Below the pieces are notes generated by a model that was not told where the DNA came from, did no database searches, and saw nothing but the letters and a program-made list of their open reading frames with translations. DNA of 64,000 nt from Streptomyces rubrogriseus (lineage in GTDB: Bacteria > Actinomycetota > Actinomycetes > Streptomycetales > Streptomycetaceae). Below are positions 15,862-25,293 of this stretch, in pieces. The DNA lies in the NCBI RefSeq assembly GCF_027947575.1, contig NZ_CP116256.1, positions 496,001 to 560,000 of the forward strand, in the 5' to 3' direction. Positions within the stretch are counted from its first letter, which is position 1; each line of letters begins with the position of its first letter. The position numbers and the translations under genes were made by a program.

Positions 15862-18800
15862 ATGGCCACCGCTCCGGAGAAGGCCGCGACCGGCACGCAC
15901 GACACCGGCGACACCGGCGACACCGCCGACGCCGGCGCGTACGAGGTGCTGCGCGACCGTCTCGCCGCGCAGACCGCCGACCTCGCCCGCCGGGCCGGGC
16001 TCCTCAACGCCCGCCGGGTGGAGGAGTTCGGCTCGGCCCGGCTCGAACTGGCCTCCACCGAGCGGCTGCGCACCGAGCATCCGGGGGTGCCGTGCGACCT
16101 CGCCGCCGTCGGCGACGCCCTGCTCCTCGGCGCCACCGGCCGCCCGGGCCACCGCACCCGGACGGCGGCCGTGGCGGACGTCTTCACCCTGTACGACCGC
16201 GACCTGAACCCGCTGCCCGAGCCGGCCGTGCCGGGCCTGCTCGACGACCCGGCCTTCGTGCGGGAGTTCGCGGACCTGCACCGCTACTACCGGCAGGCCC
16301 GGCTGCTGCGGCTGCGCCCCGTCGGCGGCAGGCTGCTGGCCGTCTTCCGCACCGGCGAGAAGGCCGACGACATCCGCGTCCTGCGCTGGGAACTCACCGA
16401 GGACGGGCGGGCGGCCTTCCTGGACGCGCGGGGCGAACGCGACGACGTGTTCCCGCCCTCCCACGACTTCGAGTGGACCGCCGCGACCCGCGAGGACCAC
16501 GTCCTGGGCCGCCATCCGCACGTGTCGGTGCGCGGCGAGTTCCACGTCAGCGCGGTCGGCGGCGCCCTCACCGTCAAGCTGGAGGACGACACCGAGACCG
16601 CCGGGGGCGTCTACTCCGAGCCCGTCGACGAACCCCTCCAGTCCCTGGCCGACGCCGACATCGCGCACGCCCGGGTGGGTGCCCTGATCCTGCTGCGGGT
16701 CCGGCCCTACAAGGAGGACACCGACCGGCACCTGGTGTTCAACACCCTGACCAAGTCGGTGGTCCGCCTGGACGGCATCGGCACCGCCTGCCGCCGCCTG
16801 CCCGACGACCAGGGCATCGTCTTCCCCGGCGGCTACTGCCTGGCCACCGGCGTCCACAAGACGTACGAACTCGACGCGTCCGGGCTGGAGTTCGAGCGCG
16901 AGGTGCGTTCGCCCAACGGCGAGGACGTGCTGTACGCCTTCCACGCGCGCGGCGAGAGCCGGGGCCTGCTGCTGTCGTACAACACCATCCGCAAGGAGGT
17001 CGCCAACCCGCTGCCCTGCCGGGGCTGGGCCCTGGCGGAGGACGGCACCTTCACCGTGCTGCGCGCGGACGGCGACGAACCCGCCCAGGTGCACCCCGTG
17101 CAGCTGTGGCACTCGCCGTACGTCTCCGACACGCATGCCGCCGCCGCGCCCGCCGGGAGCGGACCGCTGGCCCGCGTGGGCAACGCCGACCTGGTGCGCG
17201 GCATCTCCGCCTGCCTGTCCGTCGCCGGGGCCGTCGGCGAGGGCATCACCACCGCCGAGGGCTACCGGGCGCTCGCCGCCTCCTGCGTACGCGCGGCCGA
17301 CGCCCACCACTGGCTGGGCGAGGCGGACCTGGGCGACCTGGCCGGCGCGCTGGCCGCCGTGCGCGAGACCGCCGAGCAGGTGCTGGCCGAGTACGAGACG
17401 GTGCGTGACCTGACCCGGCGCGCCGCCGAGGCCCGTGACGAGGCCGCCGAGCGGATCGCGTCGGTGGTCCGGCGGCTGCGCGGCGAGGCGCCCAAGGAGG
17501 CCGCCGCCTGGGTACGCGGCCTGACCGAACTGCGGCACGCGCACGGGCATCTGCTGACCGTCAAGGAGATGCGGTACGCCGACGCCCCCGGCATCGACGC
17601 CCTCGCCGCGGAGGCCGAGGAGTCCCTCGCCGAGCTGGGCCGGCGCGCCGTGGCCTTCCTCGCCCGCGAGGACGCCTTCGACGCCCAGCGCGCCGACGTG
17701 GAAGCGCTCGTCGCCGACGCGGAGGCCATCGCCACCGTCGCCGAGGCCGGACCCGTCGCCGCCCGGCTGGACGAACTCGCCGACGGGCTGCGCACGGTCA
17801 CCGACGTCGTCGCCGAACTCGACATGGGCGACGCCACCGTCCGCACCGCCCTGCTGGAACGCGTCGCCGCCGTCCTGGGCGGCGTCAACCGCGCCCGCGC
17901 CACCCTCGACGCCCGCCGCCGGGCCCTCCTCGACCGTGAGGGCCGCGCCGAGTTCACCGCCGAGACGGCCCTGCTCGGCCAGGCCGTCACCGCCGCGCTC
18001 GCCGCCGCCGACACCCCCGAGCGCTGCGACGACCAGCTGGCGCGGCTGCTTGCCCGCCTGGAGGACCTGGAGTCCCGCTTCGCGGAGTTCGACGGCTTCC
18101 TCGCCGAACTCGCCGACAAGCGGACCGAGATCTACGACGCGCTCGCCGCCCGCAAGCAGGCCCTCTCCGACACCCGCGCACGCCGCGCCGAGCAACTCGC
18201 CGCCTCCGCCGCCCGGATCATGGAGACGATCACCCGGCGCTGCGCCACGCTCGCCGACGCCGACGCGGTCAGCACGTACTTCGCCTCCGACCCCATGCCG
18301 GCCAAGGTCCGCCGCACCGCCGACGAACTGCGCACCCTCGGCGACAGCGTCCGCGCCGAGGAACTGGACGGGCGCCTCAAGTCGGCCCGCCAGGAGGCCT
18401 CCCGCGCCCTGCGCGACCGCACCGACCTGTACGCCGACGACGGCCGCACCCTGCGCCTGGGCGCCCACCGCTTCGCCGTCAACACCCAGCCCCTCGACCT
18501 CACCCTCGTCCCCGACGGCGACGGGCTCGCCTTCGCCCTCACCGGCACGGACTACCGCTCACCGGTGACCGACCCGGACTTCGCGGCCACCCGCGCCCAC
18601 TGGGACCGCACCCTCCCCTCGGAGTCCCCCGGCGTCTACCGCGCCGAACACCTCGCCGCCCGCCTGCTGCGGCAGCACGGCGCGAGCGCCCTCGCCGACG
18701 CCGACGACCTGCCCGCCCTCGTCCGCGAGGCCGCGCAGGAGGCGTACGACGAGGGCTACGAGCGGGGCGTGCACGACCACGACGCGACGGTCGTCCTGAC

Positions 18801-20817
18801 GGCGCTGCTGCCCCTGTACGAGAGGGCCGGCACCCTCGTCCACGAGCCGGCCGCCCGCGCCGCCGCCCAGCTCTTCTGGGCGCACGGCACCACACCGGAG
18901 ACACGCGACTCCTGGACCCGCCGCGCGCTGTCCCTGGCCCGCGCCCGGGACACCTTCGGCCTCTCGACCGCCATCGGCGACCTTGAGGACGAACTGGCGG
19001 AGGCTCTCGACGCGTGGACGCGGACGGACTCGGCGACCGGCGAGGACAGCGCCCGTGCGGCCGCCGCGTACCTCTTCCACGAGCTGACCGCCGGCCCCGG
19101 CGGCTTCGTTCTCGGTGCCGGTACGCGCACGCTCTTGGAGAAGTTCCGCCGCACCGTGGGCAGCCCGGCCTACGACGAGGACCTGGCCGCGCTGGACGAC
19201 CTGGCCGCCCGGGGGCAGCTCGCCGAGGCGTGGATCTCGTCGTACGCCGCCGCCACCGGCGCCGACCTCACCCCCGGTGACCTGGCCGAGGCGGTCGCCG
19301 CCGAGCTCTGCCCCGACCTGCCCCGCTACGACGGCGACGTCCCGCCGACGGCCACGGCCGAGGGCCTGCTGGGCACCCACCCGCGCATCACCGGAGGCAG
19401 GCTGGCGCTGCGCCTCGACGAGTTCCTCGCCCGTACCGCCCGCTTTGCCGCGCACGACGTCCCCGGGTTCCGCGCCTACCAGCGGCGCCGTACCGCCCTG
19501 GTGGGCGCCGAGCGGGCCCGCCTGCGGCTGGACGACCACCGGCCGCGCGTCATGTCCGCCTTCGTCCGCAACCGGCTCGTGGACGAGGTCTACCTGCCGC
19601 TCGTCGGCGACAGCCTGGCCAAACAGCTCGGCGCCACCGGCGACGGCAAGCGCACCGACACGGGCGGCCTCCTGCTGCTGCTCTCCCCGCCGGGATACGG
19701 CAAGACGACCCTGGTCGAGTACGTCGCCGAGCGCCTCGGCCTGATGCTGGTGAAGGTCGGCGGCCCCGCGCTCGGCCACGGCGTCACCTCGCTCGACCCG
19801 GCCGACGCCCCGAACGCCACCGCACGCCAGGAGGTGGAGAAGATCAACTTCGCGCTGGCGTCCGCGAACAACACGCTGCTCTACCTGGACGACATCCAGC
19901 ACACCTCCCCGGAGCTGCTCCAGAAGTTCATCCCGCTGTGCGACGCCACCCGCCGCGTGGACGGTGTGTGGAACGGCGCGCCCCGCACCTACGACCTGCG
20001 CGGCAAGCGCTTCGCCGTCTGCATGGCCGGCAACCCCTACACCGAGTCCGGGGCCCGCTTCCAGGTCCCCGACATGCTCGCCAACCGGGCCGACGTCTGG
20101 AACCTCGGCGACGTCCTCACCGGCAAGGAGGAGGCCTTCGCGCTCAGCTTCCTGGAGAACGCGCTCACCGCCAACCCGGTCCTGGCCCCGCTCGCCGGAC
20201 GCGACCGCGCCGACCTGGAGCTGCTCGTCCGCCTCGCCACCGGCGACCCCACCGCCCGCGCCGACCGCCTCGACCACGCCTACCCGCCGGCCGAGCTGGA
20301 GCGGATCCTGTCCGTCCTGCGCCACCTGGTGGCCGCCCGCGAGACGGTGCTGGCCGTCAACGCCGCCTACATCGCCTCCGCGGCCCGGTCGGACGAGACC
20401 CGTACCGAACCCGCCTTCCGGCTCCAGGGCTCCTACCGCAACATGAACAAGATCGCCCAGCGTGTCCGCCCCGTCATGAACGACGCCGAACGCGCCGCCG
20501 TCCTCGACGACCACTACACCGCCGAGGCGCAGACCCTGACCCACGGGGCCGAGGCCAACCTCCTCAAGCTCGCCGAACTGCGCGGCACGCTCACCCCCGA
20601 GCAGGCCGACCGCTGGGCCGAGGTGCGCACCGCCCACGTCCGCGCCCGCACCCTCGGCGGCCCGGACGACGACCCGCTCACCCGTGCCGTCGCCGCCCTG
20701 GGCCTGCTCGCCGACCGCGTCGCCGCCGTGGAGTCCGCCATCACCCGCGCCGCCGACCCCCGCCACCTCCTGGCCGACCCGAACGCGCGGCACGCCGCCG
20801 ACGGAACGGAGCGGTGA
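15862..20817 (+). CDS. DUF3686-type AAA ATPase ('DNA repair ATPase'), 1651 aa
   Basis: 1651 residues. The N-terminal ~480 residues match the beta-rich DUF3686 region (FGSARLELASTERLRTEHPG, RVLRWELTEDGRAAFLDARG, LVFNTLTKSVVRLDGIGTAC). Residues ~500-860 are helical/coiled-coil. The C-terminal AAA module has Walker A SPPGYGKTTLVEY (~1275-1287), Walker B NTLLYLDDIQHTSPELLQ (~1336-1353) and a sensor region FAVCMAGNPYTESGARF. Databases label the family 'DNA repair ATPase', but evidence for that role is thin; it often sits beside flotillin or other membrane-stress genes, as here, so a membrane-linked remodelling role is equally likely (inference). Confidence 0.85.
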   Translation: MATAPEKAATGTHDTGDTGDTADAGAYEVLRDRLAAQTADLARRAGLLNARRVEEFGSARLELASTERLRTEHPGVPCDLAAVGDALLLGATGRPGHRTRTAAVADVFTLYDRDLNPLPEPAVPGLLDDPAFVREFADLHRYYRQARLLRLRPVGGRLLAVFRTGEKADDIRVLRWELTEDGRAAFLDARGERDDVFPPSHDFEWTAATREDHVLGRHPHVSVRGEFHVSAVGGALTVKLEDDTETAGGVYSEPVDEPLQSLADADIAHARVGALILLRVRPYKEDTDRHLVFNTLTKSVVRLDGIGTACRRLPDDQGIVFPGGYCLATGVHKTYELDASGLEFEREVRSPNGEDVLYAFHARGESRGLLLSYNTIRKEVANPLPCRGWALAEDGTFTVLRADGDEPAQVHPVQLWHSPYVSDTHAAAAPAGSGPLARVGNADLVRGISACLSVAGAVGEGITTAEGYRALAASCVRAADAHHWLGEADLGDLAGALAAVRETAEQVLAEYETVRDLTRRAAEARDEAAERIASVVRRLRGEAPKEAAAWVRGLTELRHAHGHLLTVKEMRYADAPGIDALAAEAEESLAELGRRAVAFLAREDAFDAQRADVEALVADAEAIATVAEAGPVAARLDELADGLRTVTDVVAELDMGDATVRTALLERVAAVLGGVNRARATLDARRRALLDREGRAEFTAETALLGQAVTAALAAADTPERCDDQLARLLARLEDLESRFAEFDGFLAELADKRTEIYDALAARKQALSDTRARRAEQLAASAARIMETITRRCATLADADAVSTYFASDPMPAKVRRTADELRTLGDSVRAEELDGRLKSARQEASRALRDRTDLYADDGRTLRLGAHRFAVNTQPLDLTLVPDGDGLAFALTGTDYRSPVTDPDFAATRAHWDRTLPSESPGVYRAEHLAARLLRQHGASALADADDLPALVREAAQEAYDEGYERGVHDHDATVVLTALLPLYERAGTLVHEPAARAAAQLFWAHGTTPETRDSWTRRALSLARARDTFGLSTAIGDLEDELAEALDAWTRTDSATGEDSARAAAAYLFHELTAGPGGFVLGAGTRTLLEKFRRTVGSPAYDEDLAALDDLAARGQLAEAWISSYAAATGADLTPGDLAEAVAAELCPDLPRYDGDVPPTATAEGLLGTHPRITGGRLALRLDEFLARTARFAAHDVPGFRAYQRRRTALVGAERARLRLDDHRPRVMSAFVRNRLVDEVYLPLVGDSLAKQLGATGDGKRTDTGGLLLLLSPPGYGKTTLVEYVAERLGLMLVKVGGPALGHGVTSLDPADAPNATARQEVEKINFALASANNTLLYLDDIQHTSPELLQKFIPLCDATRRVDGVWNGAPRTYDLRGKRFAVCMAGNPYTESGARFQVPDMLANRADVWNLGDVLTGKEEAFALSFLENALTANPVLAPLAGRDRADLELLVRLATGDPTARADRLDHAYPPAELERILSVLRHLVAARETVLAVNAAYIASAARSDETRTEPAFRLQGSYRNMNKIAQRVRPVMNDAERAAVLDDHYTAEAQTLTHGAEANLLKLAELRGTLTPEQADRWAEVRTAHVRARTLGGPDDDPLTRAVAALGLLADRVAAVESAITRAADPRHLLADPNARHAADGTER

Positions 20818-20903
20818 GCGCGGGGCCGGGCGCAGTCCCGGTCACGGTCCCGCTGACAGCCGCTCGCAGTCCGTCCCGCTCACTGCCCCGCTCGCAGTCC
20901 CGC

Positions 20904-22997
20904 TCACAGCCCCGCCGCGTCCGGCACGTCGAAGGCGTCCAGCAGGCCGGACGTGCCCGGCGGCCCCGCGTCGAGCCGCTGCTCGGACCAGATGGTCTTG
21001 TCGTGCCGGCTGTGCCGGACGCCCCAGTGGGTGCTGAGCCGCATCACGATGAACAGACCCCTGCCGCCCTCGTCGTTCTCCCGGGCCCGGCGCAGATGGG
21101 GGCTGGCGCTGTTGGCGTCCGTGACCTCGGTCAGCAGCCGGCCCCGGTCGCGGATGAGCCGCAGCCGCACCGGGCCCTTGCCGTAGCGGATGGCGTTGGT
21201 GACCAGCTCGCTGACGACGAGTTCGGTGGTGAAGACCGCCTCGTCCAAACCCCACGAGGCGAGCTGCCGGTCGACGAGCCGCCGGGCGGTCCCCACCACG
21301 GAGGCGTCGGCGGGCAGCGTCCAGTCCGCGACGTGCTCCGGCGACAGGGCGCGGGTGCGCGCGAGCAGCAGGACGGCGTCGTCGTGGCGGGAGGGCGCCA
21401 TGTGGTAGACGGCGGTGTCGCACAGCTCCTGCAGCGGCCGGGTCGTGGAGGCCAGGATGTGTTCGAGACGGCGCCGGGCGGCGTCCCCGTGCTCGCCGTT
21501 GCCCCGGGTGAGGCCGTTGGTGTGCAGGGCCAGCAGGGTGCCCGGCGCCAGTTCGAGCACGGCCGGGGTGAAGACGTGTCCGCCGCCGGTCCCGAGCGGC
21601 GGCCCCTGCGGGACGTCCACGGTGCGGGGGGCTCCGTCCGGGTCGATGACGACGGGGGCGGGGTGCCCCGCGCAGACCATGGTGCAGTGCCGGGAGACGG
21701 GGTTGTAGACGGTGACCGCGCAGGTCGCCACCGGGGCGTTGCCACCCGGACCGGAGGCGTCCGCCAGCTGGGAGGCGACCTCGTCCAGGTGGGTCAGCAG
21801 CTCGTCCGTCTCCAGGTCCCGCAGGGCGAGGGTGCGCACGGCGAGGCGCAGCTGCCCCATCGTGGCCGCCGCCTCGATGCCGTGGCCGGTGACGTCGCCG
21901 ACGACGAGGGCGACGCGGGTGCCGGAGAGGGGGACGACGTCGAACCAGTCGCCGCCGGCGCTCTCGGGCAGGTACACGTGGGCGGTCTCCACCGCCGAGA
22001 GCAGCGGGATCTCGCCGGGCTGCAGCCGCCGCTGGAGGGCGGCCGCCACGGTGTGCTCGCGCCGGTAGCTGTGCGCGTTGTCCAGGTGCACGGACGCGGT
22101 GAACGCCGCCTGCCGGGCCACGTCCAGGTCGGCCTCCTCGAAGGGGTCGGTCCGGTGCCGGTACAGGGTCAGCAGCCCGAGCACGGTGTCCCGGGCCAGC
22201 AGCGGGGCGACGATCATGGAGTGCACGCCGGTCCGGACCAGTGGCTCGAAGCCCTCCGGGTCGGTGGAGAGCCAGGGGTCGTCGGACGAGACGCCGACCA
22301 GCCGGGCCCGCATGTCGTTGAGGACCTGCGTGTACGGGGTGGGGAAGGGGAGCGGACGGCTGTCGCCCTCCTTGCGGCTCACCTCGGCGACCGGCGGGGC
22401 GAAGGCCACCCGCCGCAGCGGAACCTCCGTCGGCGGGGGACCGGCCGCCCGTTCGGCCGCGACGACACCGTCGTCCAGCAGGTCGACGGTGGCCGCGTCG
22501 GCGAAGGCGGGGACCAGGGCCGCCACCAGTTCGTCGCCGGTGGTCCGTACGTCCAGCGTGGAGCCGACGGTCGCGTGCACCTCGCTGAGCACGGCGAGCC
22601 GGTCCGCCGCGGCCTGCCGCTCGGTCACGTCCTCGACCACGCCCACCAGACCGGGCCTGCCGTCGCCGAGGTCGTGCAGCGGGAAGAGGGACACCTCGAC
22701 GGCGAGGGTGCGGTGCGGGCCGGACGGCGCCCTGCCCCGGACCAGGCGGCCCCGCAACGCCTCGCCGGTGGACAGGACCTCGTCGATCAGATCCTGCAGT
22801 TCGCCCGCTTCCAACTCGGGGGCGAAGTCGGCGATCCGCTGTCCGAGGACGTCGTCCTCGGACAGCCCTCGCACTCCGCGGCCGCCCGGGGTGTAGCGGG
22901 TGACCTTCTGCTCGGAGTCGAAGACGAACAGACCCTGGGGCGAGTTGGCGAACAGCGCGTTGAGCACCGCGGCGTCGCCGATGGGATCGCCAGTCAC
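20904..22997 (-). CDS. PAS-GAF-PP2C(SpoIIE)-HATPase regulatory phosphatase/kinase
   Basis: 697 residues. PAS domain (~10-125: LFANSPQGLFVFDSEQ to VGVVEDVTERQ), GAF domain (~135-310: MIVAPLLARDTVLGLLTLYR), SpoIIE/PP2C phosphatase (~325-545: GGDWFDVVPL, VVGDVTGHGIEAAATMGQLR, HDDAVLLLAR) and a C-terminal anti-sigma-type HATPase_c domain (~560-670: FTTELVVSELVTNAIRYGKG, DEGGRGLFIV). The metal-binding Asp/Gly motifs and the N-box are intact. Such proteins control sigma factors by dephosphorylating anti-anti-sigma factors and phosphorylating them through the HATPase. The GTG at 22997 has GGGAGAG upstream. Convergent with the AAA ATPase. Confidence 0.9.
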   Translation of the reverse strand: MTGDPIGDAAVLNALFANSPQGLFVFDSEQKVTRYTPGGRGVRGLSEDDVLGQRIADFAPELEAGELQDLIDEVLSTGEALRGRLVRGRAPSGPHRTLAVEVSLFPLHDLGDGRPGLVGVVEDVTERQAAADRLAVLSEVHATVGSTLDVRTTGDELVAALVPAFADAATVDLLDDGVVAAERAAGPPPTEVPLRRVAFAPPVAEVSRKEGDSRPLPFPTPYTQVLNDMRARLVGVSSDDPWLSTDPEGFEPLVRTGVHSMIVAPLLARDTVLGLLTLYRHRTDPFEEADLDVARQAAFTASVHLDNAHSYRREHTVAAALQRRLQPGEIPLLSAVETAHVYLPESAGGDWFDVVPLSGTRVALVVGDVTGHGIEAAATMGQLRLAVRTLALRDLETDELLTHLDEVASQLADASGPGGNAPVATCAVTVYNPVSRHCTMVCAGHPAPVVIDPDGAPRTVDVPQGPPLGTGGGHVFTPAVLELAPGTLLALHTNGLTRGNGEHGDAARRRLEHILASTTRPLQELCDTAVYHMAPSRHDDAVLLLARTRALSPEHVADWTLPADASVVGTARRLVDRQLASWGLDEAVFTTELVVSELVTNAIRYGKGPVRLRLIRDRGRLLTEVTDANSASPHLRRARENDEGGRGLFIVMRLSTHWGVRHSRHDKTIWSEQRLDAGPPGTSGLLDAFDVPDAAGL

Positions 22998-23109
22998 CGC
23001 ATGCTCTCCCTTCGCGGCCTTCCCCTCTCACCTTCCTCACCCTCTCGCATCGGCCCCGTCCGGCAACTCGGCCGGAGGATGTGCTTGGCTCGACGCGACC
23101 GCCGACAGC

Positions 23110-23235
23110 GGCAACCGGAGGAAGTGGGACCGGGAGAAGCGGAAACCGGAGGAAGCGGAAACCGGGGGAAGCGGGACCGGGAGAAGCGGGAACCGGGGAA
23201 GCGGGACCGGGAGAAGCGGGAACCGGGGAAGGGAG
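23110..23235 (+). repeat. 30-bp tandem repeat upstream of cobK
   Basis: Two exact 30-bp copies (23171-23200 and 23201-23230) follow degenerate copies from about 23110. The unit is purine-rich with GCGGGACCGG, GAGAAGCGGG and AACCGGGGAA blocks. It runs up to the cobK ribosome site. Because 30 is a multiple of 3, an open frame (EAGPGEAGTGE repeats) continues into cobK, but I judge it non-coding. Confidence 0.7.
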
Positions 23236-23245
23236 ACGGACTGCC

Positions 23246-24010
23246 GTGCACGTGCTGATCCTCGGCGGCACCACGGAGGCCCGCCGCCTGGCCGAACTGC
23301 TGGCGGCCGAGCAGCCGGCGGGGCCGCGCGTGACGACCTCCCTGGCAGGACGGGTCTCCGCGCCCAGGACGCCACCGGGCGAGGTACGCGTCGGCGGCTT
23401 CGGCGGCGCCGACGGACTGGCCGCCTGGCTCCGCGAGCACGCCGTCGACCTGCTCGTCGACGCCACCCACCCCTTCGCCGGCACCATCACCCGCAACGCG
23501 GCACACGCCGCCGCCACCGCCCGGGTCCCGCTGCTCGTGCTGCGACGCCCCGGCTGGCGCCCGGTCGAGGGGGACGTCTGGCACGAGGCCGGCTCCCTGG
23601 CGGAGGCCGCCGCGCTGCTGCCCGCGCTCGGCCGGCGGGTCTTCCTGACCACCGGCCGCACGGGCCTGGCCGTCTTCGCCCCGCTGGCCGACCCGTGGTT
23701 CCTCGTCCGGTCCGTCGACGCGCCCGAGGGGGCCCGCCCGCCCCGCACGGAGGTCCTGCTGGACCGCGGCCCCTTCACCCTCGACGGGGAGCGCGAGCTG
23801 CTGCGCCGGCACCAAATCGACGTCCTGGTCACCAAGGACAGCGGGGGAGCGGCCACCGCGCCGAAACTGACGGCCGCCCGCGAGGCGGGGCTGCCCGTGG
23901 TCGTGGTCCGCAGGCCCCCGGTGCCCGAGGGGGTACCGGTGGTGGCCGAACCCGGGCAGGCGGCACGGTGGGTAGCGGAGACCCGCGCGAGGCGCTCGCC
24001 GAGGCCCTAG
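23246..24010 (+). CDS. cobK: Precorrin-6A / cobalt-precorrin-6A reductase
   Basis: 254 residues from a GTG preceded by AAGGGAG. The family pattern is clear: MHVLILGGTTEARRLAELL with the NADPH-binding GGTTEAR (7-13), LVDATHPFAGTITRNA (~70-85), LVLRRPGWRP, VFLTTGRTGLAVF and DVLVTKDSGGAATAPKLTAA. The enzyme reduces the macrocycle of precorrin-6A with NADPH in cobalamin biosynthesis. It is convergent with cobH, 31 nt apart, so the two pathway genes are not co-transcribed. No cobalamin riboswitch was recognised in the 248-bp upstream gap. Confidence 0.9.
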   Translation: MHVLILGGTTEARRLAELLAAEQPAGPRVTTSLAGRVSAPRTPPGEVRVGGFGGADGLAAWLREHAVDLLVDATHPFAGTITRNAAHAAATARVPLLVLRRPGWRPVEGDVWHEAGSLAEAAALLPALGRRVFLTTGRTGLAVFAPLADPWFLVRSVDAPEGARPPRTEVLLDRGPFTLDGERELLRRHQIDVLVTKDSGGAATAPKLTAAREAGLPVVVVRRPPVPEGVPVVAEPGQAARWVAETRARRSPRP

Positions 24011-24041
24011 GCCGGGTGCGGGCCGCCGTACCGCGCGCGGC

Positions 24042-24698
24042 TCACTCCTCCTCGCTGGCGATCGCGTTGACCGCGGCGGCGGCGAGCGCACTGCCCCCGC
24101 GACGCCCCCGTACGACGAGGTGCTCCACTCCCGACGGGTGGGCGGCCAACGCCTCCTTGGACTCGGCGGCACCGACGAAGCCGACGGGTACGCCGATGAC
24201 CGCGGCCGGGCGCGGAGCCCCCTCGCCGATCATCTCCAGCAGCCGGAAGAGCGCGGTGGGCGCGTTGCCGACGGCGACCACGGCGCCGTCCAGCCGGTCG
24301 CGCCACAGCTCCAGCGCGGCGGCGCTGCGCGTGGTGCCGAGCCGGGCCGCCAGCTCGGGGACGGCGGGGTCGGACAGGGTGCACACGACGTCGTTGTCCG
24401 CGGGCAGCCGGGCGCGCGTCACACCGCTCGCCACCATCCGCACGTCGCACAGCACGGGCGCACCGGCCCGCAGGGCCTCGCGGGCGCGCGAGACGACGTC
24501 CGGGGACCACGACAGGTCGCGGACCAGGTCGACCATGCCGCAGGCGTGGATCATCCGGACCGCGACCCGGCCGACGTCGGCGGGCAGTCCGGACAGGTCG
24601 GCCTCCGCGCGGATGGTGGCGAAGGACTGGCGGTAGATGGCCGCGCCGTCCTTCTCGTACTCGTACTCGTACTCGTACTCGGAGTCGTACGGGGTCAC
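24042..24698 (-). CDS. cobH: Precorrin-8X methylmutase
   Basis: 218 residues from a GTG at 24698. Motifs: [36 protein letters not shown] with the catalytic His at 51, [36 protein letters not shown] and [16 protein letters not shown]. It moves the methyl group from C11 to C12 to form hydrogenobyrinic acid in cobalamin synthesis. The N-terminus contains (EY)4E encoded by a GTACTC hexanucleotide array at about 24656-24680, which is unusual in this family and may vary between strains. Confidence 0.92.
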   Translation of the reverse strand: MTPYDSEYEYEYEYEKDGAAIYRQSFATIRAEADLSGLPADVGRVAVRMIHACGMVDLVRDLSWSPDVVSRAREALRAGAPVLCDVRMVASGVTRARLPADNDVVCTLSDPAVPELAARLGTTRSAAALELWRDRLDGAVVAVGNAPTALFRLLEMIGEGAPRPAAVIGVPVGFVGAAESKEALAAHPSGVEHLVVRGRRGGSALAAAAVNAIASEEE

Positions 24699-24845
24699 GG
24701 TGCTCTTCTCGCTGTTCTCGGTCGGCGGACGGCCACGGCGGGGAGCATACCGACAGGTGTTCGGCGCCGGTTTGCGGTGCGCCGCAGGGTGAAACCCGGC
24801 AGGCACCACCCACACGTACCCGTGAACGGAAGGGAAGCGGCCGCC

Positions 24846-25256
24846 ATGCCCACCACCGTCAACGACCTGCTCCGTACCTACCCGGCCGACCTGGGCGGCG
24901 TGGACCGGGAGGCCATGGCCAGGTGCATCGAGGAGTGCCTCAGGTGCGCCCAGGCGTGCACCGCGTGCGCCGACGCCTGCCTGTCGGAGCCCACGGTCGC
25001 CGATCTGACCAAGTGCATCCGCACCGACATGGACTGCGCCGACGTCTGCACCGCCACGGCCGCGGTCCTGTCCCGGCACACGGGCTACGACGCCAACGTG
25101 ACCCGGGCCGTGCTCCAGGCCTGCGCGACCGTCTGCGCGGCGTGCGGCGACGAGTGCGCCCGGCACGCCGGCATGCACGAGCACTGCCGGGTCTGCGCCG
25201 AGGCGTGCCGGAGCTGCGAGCAGGCGTGCCAGGAACTGCTCGCCGGCCTGGGCTGA
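24846..25256 (+). CDS. Cys-rich four-helix-bundle copper-binding protein (DUF326/Csp-like)
   Basis: 136 residues with 18 Cys arranged mostly as CxxC or CxxxC along four helices ([67 protein letters not shown]). This is the pattern of cytosolic copper-storage proteins (Csp3-like, DUF326), whose helix bundle is lined by Cys that bind many Cu(I). No signal peptide. GGAAGGGAAG lies upstream of the ATG. The adjacent His-rich DUF4396 gene has a CsoR-like operator, supporting a copper-handling locus. Confidence 0.88.
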   Translation: MPTTVNDLLRTYPADLGGVDREAMARCIEECLRCAQACTACADACLSEPTVADLTKCIRTDMDCADVCTATAAVLSRHTGYDANVTRAVLQACATVCAACGDECARHAGMHEHCRVCAEACRSCEQACQELLAGLG

Positions 25257-25270
25257 GGCCGGCGAGCAGT
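25235..25270. terminator. 15-bp hairpin terminator at the end of the Csp-like gene
   Basis: Perfect 15-bp inverted repeat (ACTGCTCGCCGGCCT at 25235-25249; complement at 25256-25270) with a 6-nt loop. It includes the last codons and stop of the plus-strand gene and lies beyond the stop of the convergent DUF4396 gene, so it may serve both. Confidence 0.7.
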
Positions 25271-25293
25271 TCGCCGGGGACCGGTCCGGCCGG

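Noticed and set aside
15784..20793. Long minus-strand frames opposite the DUF3686 ATPase
   Set aside because: No motifs, repetitive Gly/Val/Gln/Arg composition typical of antisense shadows.
23081..23245. N-terminal extension of CobK through the 30-bp repeats
   Set aside because: The frame is open, but CobK homology begins at the GTG with a good ribosome site; the extension is pure low-complexity Gly/Glu/Pro/Thr.
22998..23245. Cobalamin riboswitch before cobK
   Set aside because: No B12-box-like segment was recognised; the region is dominated by purine-rich tandem repeats.
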